Numbered from the stretch's first letter, positions 16,437 to 25,909 are shown. The stretch is 64,000 nt of DNA from Cognatishimia activa (GCF_026016445.1 NZ_CP096147.1:312501-376500), one strand, 5' to 3'. Program-made: numbers and translations. The notes: a model not told the origin generated them from the letters alone.

Positions 16437-18410
16437 TTACGGGGCATCTCTGGGAATGGTAAAGCAGAAGCTCGTATTGCCCGGTTCGTTTTCATCAAGC
16501 CACAATCTACCGCCATTAGTTTCAATGATCGTTCGGCTGATAGAGAGCCCCAGCCCCATTCCGCCTTCTTTACTGGTTTGGAACTGCTTAAAAAGCTTCA
16601 CGCTTTCGGGAACACCTGGCCCAGTATCCGTGACACGAACTTTCAAAACATCGCCCTCAGCTTCTGCGTGGACGACGATTATGCGTTTTTTTGATTTAGC
16701 CGAAGTGATCGCTTCAATCGAATTGCGGATCAAATTGATCAGAACCTGCGCGATTTGAACGCGATTTCCATAAACAATTGGATTCTCTGCATGTTCATAA
16801 ACCAGCGCCACATTCTGGTCTTCGGCTTCGTGACGCATCAGGCGTTTGGCCTGATCTAACAGCTCATTGAAATTAAACTGAATGACCCTGCCGCGATCTT
16901 TGCGGACAAAGCCTCGAAGTGCGCGCACAACCGCACCACCTTGATGGGCTTGCTCATCCAACTCGGCGAGAATGGCCATCAGGTCTTCATTGGGCTGCCC
17001 ATTTTGCTTCGCCGTTGAAATCGCAGCATCTACGTTTTGGGTGATGGCTGTCAGAGGCTGGCTAAGTTCGTGCGCCAACCCGCTTGCCATTTGCCCCATG
17101 ACGCTGACACGCGAAAAATGCGCGAGGTCGCGGCTGAGTTCCTGAACTTTGGTTTCAGATTCACGGCGCTGGGCTATCTCATTGATCAGTGTTTTGTTTG
17201 CCTTACTGAGTTCGCGATATGTTTTGGGAAGAGGGGCCTTGGCTGAGACCTCACCTTGCGAGACAAGCGCTGTTCGCACGGCGAAGGCTCTGACGGGCCG
17301 CAGGATCAGTTCAGCGATTGTCAGGCCCACCAATGCGGTCAATATCGAGATACCCGCTGCAATCCAAATGTTGCGAGCACGGTTCTTTTTGATCTCACCG
17401 ATAAAGTCATTTTCAGGCGCGTAGACGGCCACAGTCCAAGGCAGGTCGACACCTGCAAGAGGTTCGAAGAGCCCAAGGTAGTTGTTGCGCCGGAAGGAGA
17501 AATTCGACGGAAGACCGAAGTTGGTGACAGCCCCACCTTCAAAGTTCGCAAAAGCCGCGCGAGACACGGCGTCATCGATATCATTGATATTGGCAAAGCT
17601 CAGTGTGCCGTCGTCATTGAGCACCTTGATCTGATTGGGGTCAGGATGCGCCAACACGCTGCCGTCTTGGTGCAGGATCACCGCTGCGCCGCTTTCACTG
17701 ACCTGCAGTTCACTTAAGAAAACAGAGATGTCCGAGATCTCGATGTCGACGCCCACAACGCCTTGCAGTCCTTCGTTTTCAAAAACTACCGGTGCAGCCG
17801 TGGTGATGCCGGGTTGCTGAGACGTGAAGAAAATATACGGATTGGTCCAGATGCGCGTGTCGAGTGCACTTGCCTTTATGTACCAGGGTCGCGTGCGGGC
17901 ATCATAAGGATCAAACGGGTCATTGTCCCGGGCGACGATTTCGTAGTCTTCGGTGCGCCAGATGAAATCCGTTTTGCGAACCCCATCCTCGATCGTGATG
18001 AATTTGGTGCGATAGGGTCCGGGGCCATCGCTTTTCATAACATAGACGAAATTGCCCTGTTCATCGCCATAGTTGATGCCTGCGACATTGGACTCTGTCT
18101 GAAGGAGCTCAAAGAAATAGCGCTCCATCGTGTCGCGGTCTGTGGTGCCCACCAGACCTGAATTCAGAACACGCCTTGCCTGTTCGGCCATTTCTCCGGC
18201 GGGCTCTAGGAACCGCTTTGTATGGTCCACTGCATTGCCGCCCGCACGTTCCATAAGGCCGCGGGCATGATCAAGGATCGCGCGTTCTGAGGACAGGTAA
18301 GAGGTCGTGACCACAAAAAGGATGGCAATGAACTGCAATCCGGCAAGGCTTATCGCCAGGACAAAGCCCAGCGAAAACCTTATGCCATCTTGCCTAAACC
18401 GGTATGCCAA
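16437..18410 (-). CDS. sensor histidine kinase with double-Cache periplasmic domain
   Basis: 657 residues from a TTG at 18410, the only start that keeps the first membrane helix (about 13-36). A periplasmic double-Cache domain (about 40-345) is followed by a second helix (about 348-370), a coiled linker, the H-box GLAHELSQPLTAI, and an ATPase domain with N-box NLIRNSIEAI and DTGPGVP/GLGLSIS motifs. The membrane-distal Cache module holds Tyr169, Arg174, Trp176, Tyr177, Tyr192 and Asp222, a spacing close to the amino-acid-binding dCache motif; a second Asp expected two residues after Tyr192 is Phe194. The kinase is of the DctB/FixL-like class. It follows the aminotransferase gene by nine bases, so amino compounds are a sensible ligand guess. 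Confidence 0.92.
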   Translation of the reverse strand: MAYRFRQDGIRFSLGFVLAISLAGLQFIAILFVVTTSYLSSERAILDHARGLMERAGGNAVDHTKRFLEPAGEMAEQARRVLNSGLVGTTDRDTMERYFFELLQTESNVAGINYGDEQGNFVYVMKSDGPGPYRTKFITIEDGVRKTDFIWRTEDYEIVARDNDPFDPYDARTRPWYIKASALDTRIWTNPYIFFTSQQPGITTAAPVVFENEGLQGVVGVDIEISDISVFLSELQVSESGAAVILHQDGSVLAHPDPNQIKVLNDDGTLSFANINDIDDAVSRAAFANFEGGAVTNFGLPSNFSFRRNNYLGLFEPLAGVDLPWTVAVYAPENDFIGEIKKNRARNIWIAAGISILTALVGLTIAELILRPVRAFAVRTALVSQGEVSAKAPLPKTYRELSKANKTLINEIAQRRESETKVQELSRDLAHFSRVSVMGQMASGLAHELSQPLTAITQNVDAAISTAKQNGQPNEDLMAILAELDEQAHQGGAVVRALRGFVRKDRGRVIQFNFNELLDQAKRLMRHEAEDQNVALVYEHAENPIVYGNRVQIAQVLINLIRNSIEAITSAKSKKRIIVVHAEAEGDVLKVRVTDTGPGVPESVKLFKQFQTSKEGGMGLGLSISRTIIETNGGRLWLDENEPGNTSFCFTIPRDAP

Positions 18411-18419
18411 GTGTTCTGA

Positions 18420-19754
18420 TCACATCCCTAGGTCTGAGGTGACTTTATTGACGGCGGTCGAAAGCTTGCTCACCACCTCTTCGAGGTGGTGGGTTTCAGA
18501 AATGAAAGGCGGCGCAAGCAACACGTGATCCCCGTGCTTGCCATCGATGGTACCGCCCATCGGATAGCAAATCAAACCAGCATCAAAAGCTGCGGCTTTC
18601 ACACGTGCATTAAACTTGAAGCTTGGGTCAATCACCGCTTTGCTCTCGCGGTCTGAGACGAACTCCATACCAACAAACAGTCCGCGTCCACGAATGTCAC
18701 CGACATTGGGGTGTTGGCCGAACTCTTTATGTAGAAGATCGCGCAGCTGCTGCCCTTTCGCGGTGACATGATCGACGATGCCACCTTGGGTCAGCTTCTG
18801 AACAACTGCCAAGCCAGCCGCACAAGCGGTTGGGTGGCCAATATATGTGTGGCCATGTTGGAAAAAACCGCTGCCGTTTTTGATCGCATCAAAAATCTGC
18901 GCTGAACAAAGCGTCGCACCAATTGGCTGATAGCCCGCACCCAGACCTTTGGCGATGGTGCAGATATCTGGGCTGACCCCTTCCTGTTCCGCCGCAAAAA
19001 GCGTCCCGGTGCGGCCCATGCCGCACATGACTTCGTCCAAGATCAGCAGGACACCATAAGTGTCGCAGATTTCACGGATTCGCTTGAAATAGCCGTCCAC
19101 CGAAGGCACAGCGCCCATAGTCGCGCCAACGACAGGCTCCGCGACGAAGGCCATGACTTGCTCCGCGCCTAAACGCAGGATTTCGTCTTCCAGCTCATTT
19201 GCGACCCGCTGGCCGTATTCAAAAGTGGTCTCGTCTTCGCAACGATCACGGTACTCGTAGCAAGGTCCAATATGGCTCACGTCAATGAGCAGCGGTGCAA
19301 ACTGTGCGCGCCGCCACTCGTTGCCGCCGACGGCCAAGGCGCCCAGTGTATTGCCGTGGTAACTTTGACGTCGCGCAATGATTTTGGAGCGCTGGGGCTG
19401 GCCGATCTCGACGTAGTACTGTCGCGCAAGTTTCAGCGCAGCTTCTACAGCTTCAGAGCCACCTGATACGAAATAGACGTGTTCCAATCCCTGCGGCGCA
19501 TGGGCGACCAATAGGTCTGCGAGATCTTCAGCGGGTTGCGATCCGAGGAACCCGGTGTGCGCAAATGCCATAGAATCAAGCTGTTGCTTGATGGCATTGA
19601 TAATGTCCTGATCGCCGTGACCGAGACAGGAAACAGCGGCTCCTCCCGATCCGTCGAAATAGGCTTTGCCATCAGCATCATACAGGTAGACACCGTCGCC
19701 CTTCATGCCGATTGGGGGTAACTTGTTGGAATTCCTTGGGAAAACGTGGCTCAT
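18420..19754 (-). CDS. class III pyridoxal-phosphate aminotransferase
   Basis: 444 residues from the ATG at 19754; an upstream frame extension of 17 residues has no family resemblance. Fold-type I, class III features: FVSGGSEAVEAALKLAR near 95-111, SYHGNTLGALAVGG, the cofactor Asp240 in LILDEVMCGMGRTG, and the Schiff-base Lys269 in CTIAKGLGAGYQPIGA. These enzymes move the amino group from omega-amino acids, diamines or amino-sulfonates to pyruvate or 2-oxoglutarate. It is the first gene of an operon with a two-component system and is divergent from a TAXI TRAP transporter, suggesting uptake and deamination of one substrate. Which amine is used cannot be read from sequence. Confidence 0.92.
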   Translation of the reverse strand: MSHVFPRNSNKLPPIGMKGDGVYLYDADGKAYFDGSGGAAVSCLGHGDQDIINAIKQQLDSMAFAHTGFLGSQPAEDLADLLVAHAPQGLEHVYFVSGGSEAVEAALKLARQYYVEIGQPQRSKIIARRQSYHGNTLGALAVGGNEWRRAQFAPLLIDVSHIGPCYEYRDRCEDETTFEYGQRVANELEDEILRLGAEQVMAFVAEPVVGATMGAVPSVDGYFKRIREICDTYGVLLILDEVMCGMGRTGTLFAAEQEGVSPDICTIAKGLGAGYQPIGATLCSAQIFDAIKNGSGFFQHGHTYIGHPTACAAGLAVVQKLTQGGIVDHVTAKGQQLRDLLHKEFGQHPNVGDIRGRGLFVGMEFVSDRESKAVIDPSFKFNARVKAAAFDAGLICYPMGGTIDGKHGDHVLLAPPFISETHHLEEVVSKLSTAVNKVTSDLGM

Positions 19755-19977
19755 AGGTCCGATTCCATATTTTTTCCGGCATATGCAATCATTTTGGATA
19801 GGCAAATTCTATAGGTAGTGACGCGCATAGACAGAAAGGCCAGTCTCGGAGACCATTTTGGAGCGTGCTGTGCCAATACTCCTGCATTTGTTCATCAAAT
19901 GCTGCGTAATTGCTGTTTGGGTAATTGGTACGAAGGAGTGGGAGGCAGCACGCAACCGACAACTGGGAGAGACATAA
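19755..19977. promoter_or_regulatory. divergent promoter region, aminotransferase / TRAP receptor
   Basis: 223 bases between two divergent starts hold the promoters of both operons. The TRAP receptor ATG at 19978 is preceded by TGGGAGAGACATAA. No perfect long inverted repeat was found. The response regulator encoded at 15768-16403 is a candidate binder here. Confidence 0.55.
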
Positions 19978-20949
19978 ATGTCATATACAAAATTCAATAC
20001 AGCGGCCGCTGCTGCCCTCGCGCTTGCTGTGTCCGCGCCTGCTGCTTTTGCTGAAGATTTCATCACCATCGGTACAGGTGGTGTCACCGGGGTTTATTAT
20101 CCTACAGGTGGCGCGATCTGCCGTCTGGTAAACAAAGGCCGCAAAGAGCACGGCATCCGCTGCTCTGTGGAATCCACAGGTGGTTCCGTTTACAACATCA
20201 ACACCATCCGCGAAGGCGAGTTGGAGTTCGGTGTCGCTCAGTCTGACTGGCAGTACCACGCTTACAACGGCACATCCAAATTCGAAGACGCTGGCAAGTT
20301 CGAAGGTCTGCGCGCTGTTTTCTCCGTACACCCTGAGCCGTTCACAGTTGTAGCGCGTGCAGACGCTGGCGTGACATCTTTTGACGACCTTAAAGGCAAG
20401 CGCGTCAACATCGGTAACCCAGGTTCCGGTCAGCGCGGCACAATGGAAGTTCTGCTGGAAGCAAAAGGCTGGACAACAGGCGATTTCGCTCTGGCAACTG
20501 AGCTGAAGGCCGCAGAACAGTCCGCAGCGCTTTGCGACAACCAGATCGACGCAATGGTTTACACCGTTGGTCACCCATCCGGTTCCATCCAGGAAGCGAC
20601 CACAGCATGTGACTCCGTTCTGGTAAACGTTTCCGGCGCAGCGGTTGACGGCCTGATCTCCGACAACTCCTTCTACCGCTCTGCAACCATCCCAGGTGGC
20701 ATGTACCGCGGCAACGATGGCGACACAGCAACATTCGGTGTTGGTGCGACTTTCGTGACTTCCGACGCAGTGTCTGAAGACGCGGTTTACACAGTTGTTT
20801 CTGCAGTCTTCGAAAACTTCGATGACTTCAAAAAACTGCACCCAGCCTTTGCAAACCTGAAGCCAGAAGAAATGGCGACTGCGGGTCTGTCCGCTCCGCT
20901 GCACCCAGGTGCTGCGAAGTACTACCGCGAGCAGGGCTGGATTGAATAA
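19978..20949 (+). CDS. TAXI family TRAP transporter solute-binding protein
   Basis: 323 residues. A signal peptide ([24 protein letters not shown]) is followed by the TAXI hallmark [25 protein letters not shown], then [17 protein letters not shown] and the conserved C-terminal [17 protein letters not shown] receptors bind substrates in the periplasm for a sodium-driven TRAP permease; characterised members take glutamate, 2-oxoglutarate or related acids. Codon use is strongly biased, fitting high expression. The permease gene follows after a stable hairpin. Substrate is unassigned; the divergent aminotransferase points to an amino or oxo acid. Confidence 0.95.
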   Translation: MSYTKFNTAAAAALALAVSAPAAFAEDFITIGTGGVTGVYYPTGGAICRLVNKGRKEHGIRCSVESTGGSVYNINTIREGELEFGVAQSDWQYHAYNGTSKFEDAGKFEGLRAVFSVHPEPFTVVARADAGVTSFDDLKGKRVNIGNPGSGQRGTMEVLLEAKGWTTGDFALATELKAAEQSAALCDNQIDAMVYTVGHPSGSIQEATTACDSVLVNVSGAAVDGLISDNSFYRSATIPGGMYRGNDGDTATFGVGATFVTSDAVSEDAVYTVVSAVFENFDDFKKLHPAFANLKPEEMATAGLSAPLHPGAAKYYREQGWIE

Positions 20950-20968
20950 CCCAGTTTGATCAAAACCA

Positions 20969-20995
20969 AGGAGAGGCGCCATTGGTGCCTCTCCT
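20969..20995 (+). promoter_or_regulatory. intercistronic hairpin, TRAP receptor/permease
   Basis: A 12-pair stem with one wobble (left arm AGGAGAGGCGCC, loop ATT) lies 20 bases after the receptor stop and 45 before the permease start. There is no T-run, so it probably protects the receptor mRNA 3' end or attenuates permease expression. Confidence 0.6.
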
Positions 20996-21039
20996 GTCCA
21001 ATAAGCCTATGAAAAATAGGATATTCAGGGGGAATTCAA

Positions 21040-23643
21040 ATGACGGATCAAAAGACCGAAGGCCGCGCGCTAAGCGAAGAAGAACTACAGGAGCTGGTTT
21101 CTTCATCAGACGCGGGCGCTCGCAACCCTGCGGGCCATGTTGGCACGTTCCTAGCCATAGTTGCGATTGTCTGGTCGGTATTTCAGGTCGTCCTGGCCTC
21201 ACCTTTGGCCAATTATGTTCTCCCGGGTTCGGTCATTAACAACTCCCGTCAAATTCACCTCGCCTTTGCAATCTTTCTGGCCTTCATGGCCTATCCAGCA
21301 CTGAAATCGAGCCCTCGCGATTACATCCCGGTCCAAGACTGGATTATGGCGATTGCTGGCTCTTTCATCGCGCTCTACGGATATTTCTTCTACCAAAAGA
21401 TCGTCGACTCAGGCGGATTGGCCGATAACACCGACAAGTGGTTTGCTCTCGCCGGTCTGATCCTGCTGTTTGAAGCAGCCCGCCGCGCGCTTGGCCCAGC
21501 AATGGCGATCATTGCAACCATCTTCCTGCTCTATGTTTTCTTCGGCTCCTCCACCGTGGTCCCTGATGTGATCCGCTGGGGTGGCGCATCCCTGAAGAAG
21601 GCGATGAGCCACATGTGGATCACTTCTGAGGGCGTCTTTGGTATCGCGCTAGGTGTTTCCACCAAGTTTGTGTTCCTGTTCGTGCTCTTCGGGGCGCTTC
21701 TAGATAAGGCTGGGGCAGGTAACTACTTCATTAAAATGGCGTTCGGTGCCTTAGGGCATCTGAAAGGCGGACCTGCGAAAGCTGCCGTGGTTGGTTCTGC
21801 AGCCACCGGCCTGATTTCAGGGTCTTCCATCGCCAATGTCGTGACCACTGGGACATTCACCATCCCGCTGATGAAACGTGTGGGCTTTACGTCTGAACAA
21901 GGCGGCGCGGTCGAAGTGGCCTCCTCTGTGAATGGCCAGATCATGCCACCGGTTATGGGTGCTGCTGCCTTCCTGATGGTGGAATACGTCGGCATTTCTT
22001 ACGTCGAAGTGATCACCCACGCCTTCCTGCCAGCCTCTATTTCCTACATCGCGCTGGTCTACATCGTGCACCTTGAAGCGGTGAAGCGGAACATGCCGGT
22101 CCTTGGTGATCGCGTTGTCTCCATGGGTAAAACCATCGGTGGTATGGCGGCCTTCTTCGTCGGTTTCGCATTGCTGTGCTATGGCGTGCAATACCCGGTC
22201 AAAGCCATCACCTCTGTGCTACCGGCATCGGGTCTGATCCTGTCAGCCCTCGTGTTCCTGACCTATGTCGCGCTGCTCTATCTGGCCGCGCAGGTCCCTG
22301 ATTTGGAACCAGATGATCCGCACGCCAAAGAAGTGAAACTGCCGGTGGTTGGCGAGATCTACAAATCCGGTCTTTATTATCTGCTGCCGATCATCGTGCT
22401 GGTTTACTTCCTAATGATCGAACAGAAATCTCCGGGCCTCTCTGCTTTCTGGGCTACCGCTCTTCTGTTTGTCATTCTGCTGACCCAGCGTCCGCTAAAA
22501 GCGATCTTCCGCGGAGAAAGCGAGACCGTGGAACGGTTTAAAGATGGCATTGTCGACCTGCTCCAGGGACTGGTCGACGGGGCGCGCAACATGATCGGCA
22601 TTGGCCTCGCAACTGCGACGGCTGGTGTCATTGTTGGCACTGTCACACTCACAGGTGTTGGGCAGGTCATGGCCGATCTTGTTGAGTTCCTCTCTGGCGG
22701 CAACCTCATCCTGATGCTGGTCATGGTCGGTCTACTTTCCCTTGTGTTGGGGATGGGGCTGCCAACAACAGCGAACTACATCGTTGTGTCCTCCCTCATG
22801 GCTGGGGTTGTCGTCGAACTTGGCGCGCAGTCAGGTCTGATCGTGCCTCTGATCGCGGTGCACCTCTTTGTGTTTTACTTCGGCATTATGGCCGACGTGA
22901 CGCCGCCTGTCGGTCTTGCGAGCTTTGCGGCGGCTGCCGTGTCTGGTGGCGATGCCATCAGAACCGGTTTCACCGCCTTCTTCTACAGCCTGCGTACGGT
23001 TGCCCTTCCGTTTGTCTTCATCTTCAACACCGATTTGCTGTTGATTGATGTGACGCTAACCCAGGGCATATTGGTCTTTGTCATGTCGAGTATCGCCATC
23101 CTTGTCTTCACGGCAGGGACCATGGGGTACTTCGTCACCAAGAGCCGCATCTATGAAAGCGTCGCCATGATCCTCATCGCGTTCTCGCTTTTCCGGCCGG
23201 ACTTTTTTCTGGACCGCATCCAACCACCATTCCAAGACATTGAGCCAACCGCTCTGGTGGAAGCTGTGGACTCGGCAGCTGCTGGCTCAGAGCTCAGGAT
23301 CGTGCTCAACGGACCAGACTTTGACACGGGCGAGTTGAAAGACACCACGCTGGTGCTGGCGATCGACGAAACCCCTGCAGGCGAGCGAATGGATGCACTT
23401 GGGCTTCTTACTATGGAAGAAGATGGCAAGTTGCTTGTGGAGGAGCCTCTGTTTGGCACACCGTTTGCAAATACGCTGCAGGGATATGATTTCTATGCGG
23501 ATGAGTCCGTGACGGTGAAGGAAGTCAAAGCACCATCTGATCAGATGCCAAAGGAGTTGCTGTTCATTCCGGGCCTCATTCTCTTGACTATGATATTCTT
23601 CCTGCAGAAAGCGCGCGCATCAAAACAAGGAGTTCCAGCATGA
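21040..23643 (+). CDS. TRAP transporter fused permease (DctQM-type, 4TM-12TM) with DUF3394
   Basis: 867 residues. The N-terminal part supplies the small DctQ-like helices and the rest the large DctM-type permease, with conserved GSAATGLISGSSIANVVTTGTFTIPLMKR and LGMGLPTTANYIVVSSLMAGV segments. After the last helices of the permease core there is a soluble stretch of about 115 residues (about 730-845, DUF3394) and a final C-terminal helix. Fused permeases of this type always go with TAXI receptors, as here. It moves the substrate across the inner membrane with sodium. The stop overlaps the next gene by four bases. Confidence 0.94.
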   Translation: MTDQKTEGRALSEEELQELVSSSDAGARNPAGHVGTFLAIVAIVWSVFQVVLASPLANYVLPGSVINNSRQIHLAFAIFLAFMAYPALKSSPRDYIPVQDWIMAIAGSFIALYGYFFYQKIVDSGGLADNTDKWFALAGLILLFEAARRALGPAMAIIATIFLLYVFFGSSTVVPDVIRWGGASLKKAMSHMWITSEGVFGIALGVSTKFVFLFVLFGALLDKAGAGNYFIKMAFGALGHLKGGPAKAAVVGSAATGLISGSSIANVVTTGTFTIPLMKRVGFTSEQGGAVEVASSVNGQIMPPVMGAAAFLMVEYVGISYVEVITHAFLPASISYIALVYIVHLEAVKRNMPVLGDRVVSMGKTIGGMAAFFVGFALLCYGVQYPVKAITSVLPASGLILSALVFLTYVALLYLAAQVPDLEPDDPHAKEVKLPVVGEIYKSGLYYLLPIIVLVYFLMIEQKSPGLSAFWATALLFVILLTQRPLKAIFRGESETVERFKDGIVDLLQGLVDGARNMIGIGLATATAGVIVGTVTLTGVGQVMADLVEFLSGGNLILMLVMVGLLSLVLGMGLPTTANYIVVSSLMAGVVVELGAQSGLIVPLIAVHLFVFYFGIMADVTPPVGLASFAAAAVSGGDAIRTGFTAFFYSLRTVALPFVFIFNTDLLLIDVTLTQGILVFVMSSIAILVFTAGTMGYFVTKSRIYESVAMILIAFSLFRPDFFLDRIQPPFQDIEPTALVEAVDSAAAGSELRIVLNGPDFDTGELKDTTLVLAIDETPAGERMDALGLLTMEEDGKLLVEEPLFGTPFANTLQGYDFYADESVTVKEVKAPSDQMPKELLFIPGLILLTMIFFLQKARASKQGVPA

Positions 23644-24071
23644 GCCGTTCTGTCCTATGTGCCGTCGACATTTCTAACCAAGGCAAAGATGACGCGGTTT
23701 TGAAAGAAGCCAAGCGTCTTGCTGATCTGGATGGCGCCCAGCTTGATGTGGTTACTGTCATTCCTGATTTCGGCAAAAGTCTGGTGGCGGGTTTTTTTGA
23801 ACAAAGCCACCACGATAATGCGGTATCTGAGGCTAAATCTGCCTTGAAAGAACAGATCGTTGAAAGTCTCGGCGCAGATGCGGATTCCCGTGTCCGCCAC
23901 GTTGTAGCGACTGGTACGGCCTATGAGGAAATCTTGCGGGTGGCCGATGAAACCAATTGCGGTTTGATCGTGATTGGAGCGCATAAGCCGAACTTTACTG
24001 ACTATCTGCTTGGCCCTAACGCGGCACGCGTTGTCAGACACTCGAATTGTTCGGTACACGTTGTGCGTTAA
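23640..24071 (+). CDS. universal stress protein (UspA family)
   Basis: 143 residues, one Usp domain with the N-terminal VLCAVDIS strand and a C-terminal nucleotide-binding-like loop (GAHKPNFTDYLLGPNAARV). The start overlaps the permease stop (ATGA), so it is translated with the transporter. UspA-like proteins such as TeaD are known to bind ATP and modulate TRAP transporters, which fits this position. The first glycine-rich part of the ATP loop differs from the canonical G-x2-G-x9-G(S/T) pattern, so ATP binding is uncertain. Confidence 0.92.
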   Translation: MSRSVLCAVDISNQGKDDAVLKEAKRLADLDGAQLDVVTVIPDFGKSLVAGFFEQSHHDNAVSEAKSALKEQIVESLGADADSRVRHVVATGTAYEEILRVADETNCGLIVIGAHKPNFTDYLLGPNAARVVRHSNCSVHVVR

Positions 24072-24088
24072 GCAGGCGAACTGGAACG

Positions 24089-24646
24089 ATGAAAGAAGAT
24101 TTTGCGCCGATCAGCGACCAAGACTGGCCGTTTGAAATCACAGACATGCTGTCAGGCTTCGCCGGTGGACTGAACGTTTACCGCACCATGGCGCATCATC
24201 CTGCATTGCTTAGGGCCTGGTCTGATTTGCGCGAACATGTGGTCAATCAGACCTCGCTTGGCGCTGAACGCAGTGAAGTTGTTATCCTTCGCACGGGGAT
24301 GCAGCTTGGCTCGTCCTACGAATGGCACCAGCATATCGTGCGTGGCCGCAAATCCGGCCTGAGCGACCTTCGTATAGCGCGTCTCAGCGGACCGCTTGAT
24401 GCCATCACCGGAATGGATGCGCTACTCGCAGGCGGGGTTGATGAGCTTTTTGAACGCAAGTGTTTGTCGGAAAATACGTATACCGCTTTGAAAGCCGAAA
24501 TCGGAAAGCACGGTATCCTTGATCTCATTGCAACAGTGGGCTTTTACTCGACGCTTGGGTTAATCCTGAATACCTTTGAGACGCCGCTCGATAAAGATAT
24601 CGCCGACGAGCTTGCTAAGAAACCGTTGGATCGTTTCAGGTCCTAA
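24089..24646 (+). CDS. carboxymuconolactone decarboxylase/AhpD-like protein without redox cysteines
   Basis: 185 residues from the ATG at 24089, 17 bases after the UspA gene. The helical CMD fold is shown by SEVVILRTGMQLGSSYEWHQHIVRGRKSGLSDLRIARL. AhpD peroxidase partners have a Cys-x2-Cys at the end of the first part of this motif; here it is absent (Ser-Ser-Tyr-Glu-Trp-His-Gln-His), so a peroxidase role is unlikely. Glu and His residues in that region could serve acid-base chemistry as in 4-carboxymuconolactone decarboxylases. It completes the TRAP operon and may act on the imported compound; function is not known. Confidence 0.85.
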   Translation: MKEDFAPISDQDWPFEITDMLSGFAGGLNVYRTMAHHPALLRAWSDLREHVVNQTSLGAERSEVVILRTGMQLGSSYEWHQHIVRGRKSGLSDLRIARLSGPLDAITGMDALLAGGVDELFERKCLSENTYTALKAEIGKHGILDLIATVGFYSTLGLILNTFETPLDKDIADELAKKPLDRFRS

Positions 24647-24749
24647 AGGCGGGTTGCACGAACTTCCAAGCTCAAAATCTTTGAATCTTCTTGCTTGGCT
24701 TCTCCGAAGCTGAGTAACGCCTTTATATCGTGATTTTCCATCAGGCTTT

Positions 24750-24765
24750 TTTTCCGCGCGTAAAG
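24750..24765. promoter_or_regulatory. probable operator for the polyol LacI regulator (site 1)
   Basis: The 16-base stretch TTTTCCGCGCGTAAAG matches the perfect palindrome at 25894 in 14 of 16 positions. It lies about 67 bases before the regulator start, consistent with autoregulation. Confidence 0.6.
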
Positions 24766-24831
24766 TAAATATGCTGGTCTAAGTGCTGGTCCAGAACCAG
24801 CGCGGTCATCAGAGTGGCAAAAGGCGGAAAG

Positions 24832-25863
24832 ATGGGCGGGACCAAGATTAAGAATATGGAGGAGTTCTCAGCCATTTGTGGCATCTCTCGGCCAACTCTA
24901 TCCAAATTTTTCAACGATCCTGAAAGCGTACGGGCTTCTACGCGCAAGCGGATAGAAGAAGCGCTTGAACAGCATGATTACCAGCCCAACCTCTATGCGG
25001 TGAACCAGAACCGGAGGCTAACCAAGAATATTGGCATTGTTGTTCCTTATCTCGCGGATCCATTCTTTGCAAAGATCGCGCGTACTATCGAAGAACATAT
25101 CTTTGAAACGGGATTTCGCCCAGTGTTGTTGGGGTCACATGGCAGCGCCGCATTGGAAATCGCAAATCTGGAAAACTTGCGCAGCATAAAACCTGCCGGC
25201 GTATTGCTTGCTCCCTTGGGTCGCGCTTCTGATCATGAGAAGCTTGAGGCATTCTGTAAAGACATACCGACCGTTCTATTTGACGCGAATATCGATACTA
25301 TCGGAGAGGCTTTTGTCGGGTCCAATAACGAGCAAAGTATTGGCCTGATTGTTGATTATCTCTGCCGGACGGGGGAGCCTCCGAGTTTTTTCGAGATGAA
25401 ATCTCCAACCAATCCGAACGCTTTCAAAAGGCGAAGTTCCTACATCTCTGCGATGGAGAAATTGGGTCACAGACCTCATTTGATCCAGGCTGAGGGGGAA
25501 GGCTGGGAGTTTGAAGAGATCGGTTTTCGCGAAGGTATGCGTGTGGTTCGTGACCGAAATCTGCCGACGAATACAATATTATGCAGCAATGACCGTCTCG
25601 CCATTGGTCTTTTGTCCGCAGCCTGTGAATCTGGGTTGCGAGTTGGCATTGGCGAAGGCTGCGAGCTGCGGGTTGCGGGGCACGACGATCACCCATTTTC
25701 AAGATATACCTGCCCAACTTTGACAACGGTTTCTCAAGATTATGAAGCTATCGCAAAGAAGAGCGCATCGGTTTTGCTTGAGATGATAGAGGCTGATGAA
25801 CCATCCGATTCGCGAGGGGAAACACTGTTTGATGGGCGTTTGATCATGAGGTCTTCTGCGTAA
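24832..25863 (+). CDS. LacI family transcriptional regulator of the polyol operon
   Basis: 343 residues from the ATG at 24832, preceded by AAGGCGGAAAG; a GTG at 24814 is possible. The helix-turn-helix is at about 3-25 (NMEEFSAICGISRPTLSKFF), followed by a hinge and a sugar-binding-like core with IGIVVPYLADPFFAKIARTIEE and ILCSNDRLAIGLL. It lies directly upstream of and in the same direction as the polyol transporter genes. Two copies of a CTTTACGCGCGTAAAG-like palindrome flank its gene, one before it and one before the transporter operon, so it is likely a repressor of both, relieved by a polyol. Confidence 0.92.
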   Translation: MGGTKIKNMEEFSAICGISRPTLSKFFNDPESVRASTRKRIEEALEQHDYQPNLYAVNQNRRLTKNIGIVVPYLADPFFAKIARTIEEHIFETGFRPVLLGSHGSAALEIANLENLRSIKPAGVLLAPLGRASDHEKLEAFCKDIPTVLFDANIDTIGEAFVGSNNEQSIGLIVDYLCRTGEPPSFFEMKSPTNPNAFKRRSSYISAMEKLGHRPHLIQAEGEGWEFEEIGFREGMRVVRDRNLPTNTILCSNDRLAIGLLSAACESGLRVGIGEGCELRVAGHDDHPFSRYTCPTLTTVSQDYEAIAKKSASVLLEMIEADEPSDSRGETLFDGRLIMRSSA

Positions 25864-25893
25864 AGGTCTGAACGGAAAAGTAAAATTCAAAAA

Positions 25894-25909
25894 CTTTACG
25901 CGCGTAAAG
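25894..25909. promoter_or_regulatory. probable operator for the polyol LacI regulator (site 2, perfect palindrome)
   Basis: CTTTACGCGCGTAAAG is its own reverse complement. It has the central CG and symmetric arms of LacI-family operators and lies 70 bases before the transporter receptor start, where repression of the operon would be expected. Confidence 0.75.

Noticed and set aside
19981..20982. 333-codon open frame antisense to the TAXI receptor gene
   Set aside because: Shadow of a highly biased receptor gene with intact TAXI motifs.
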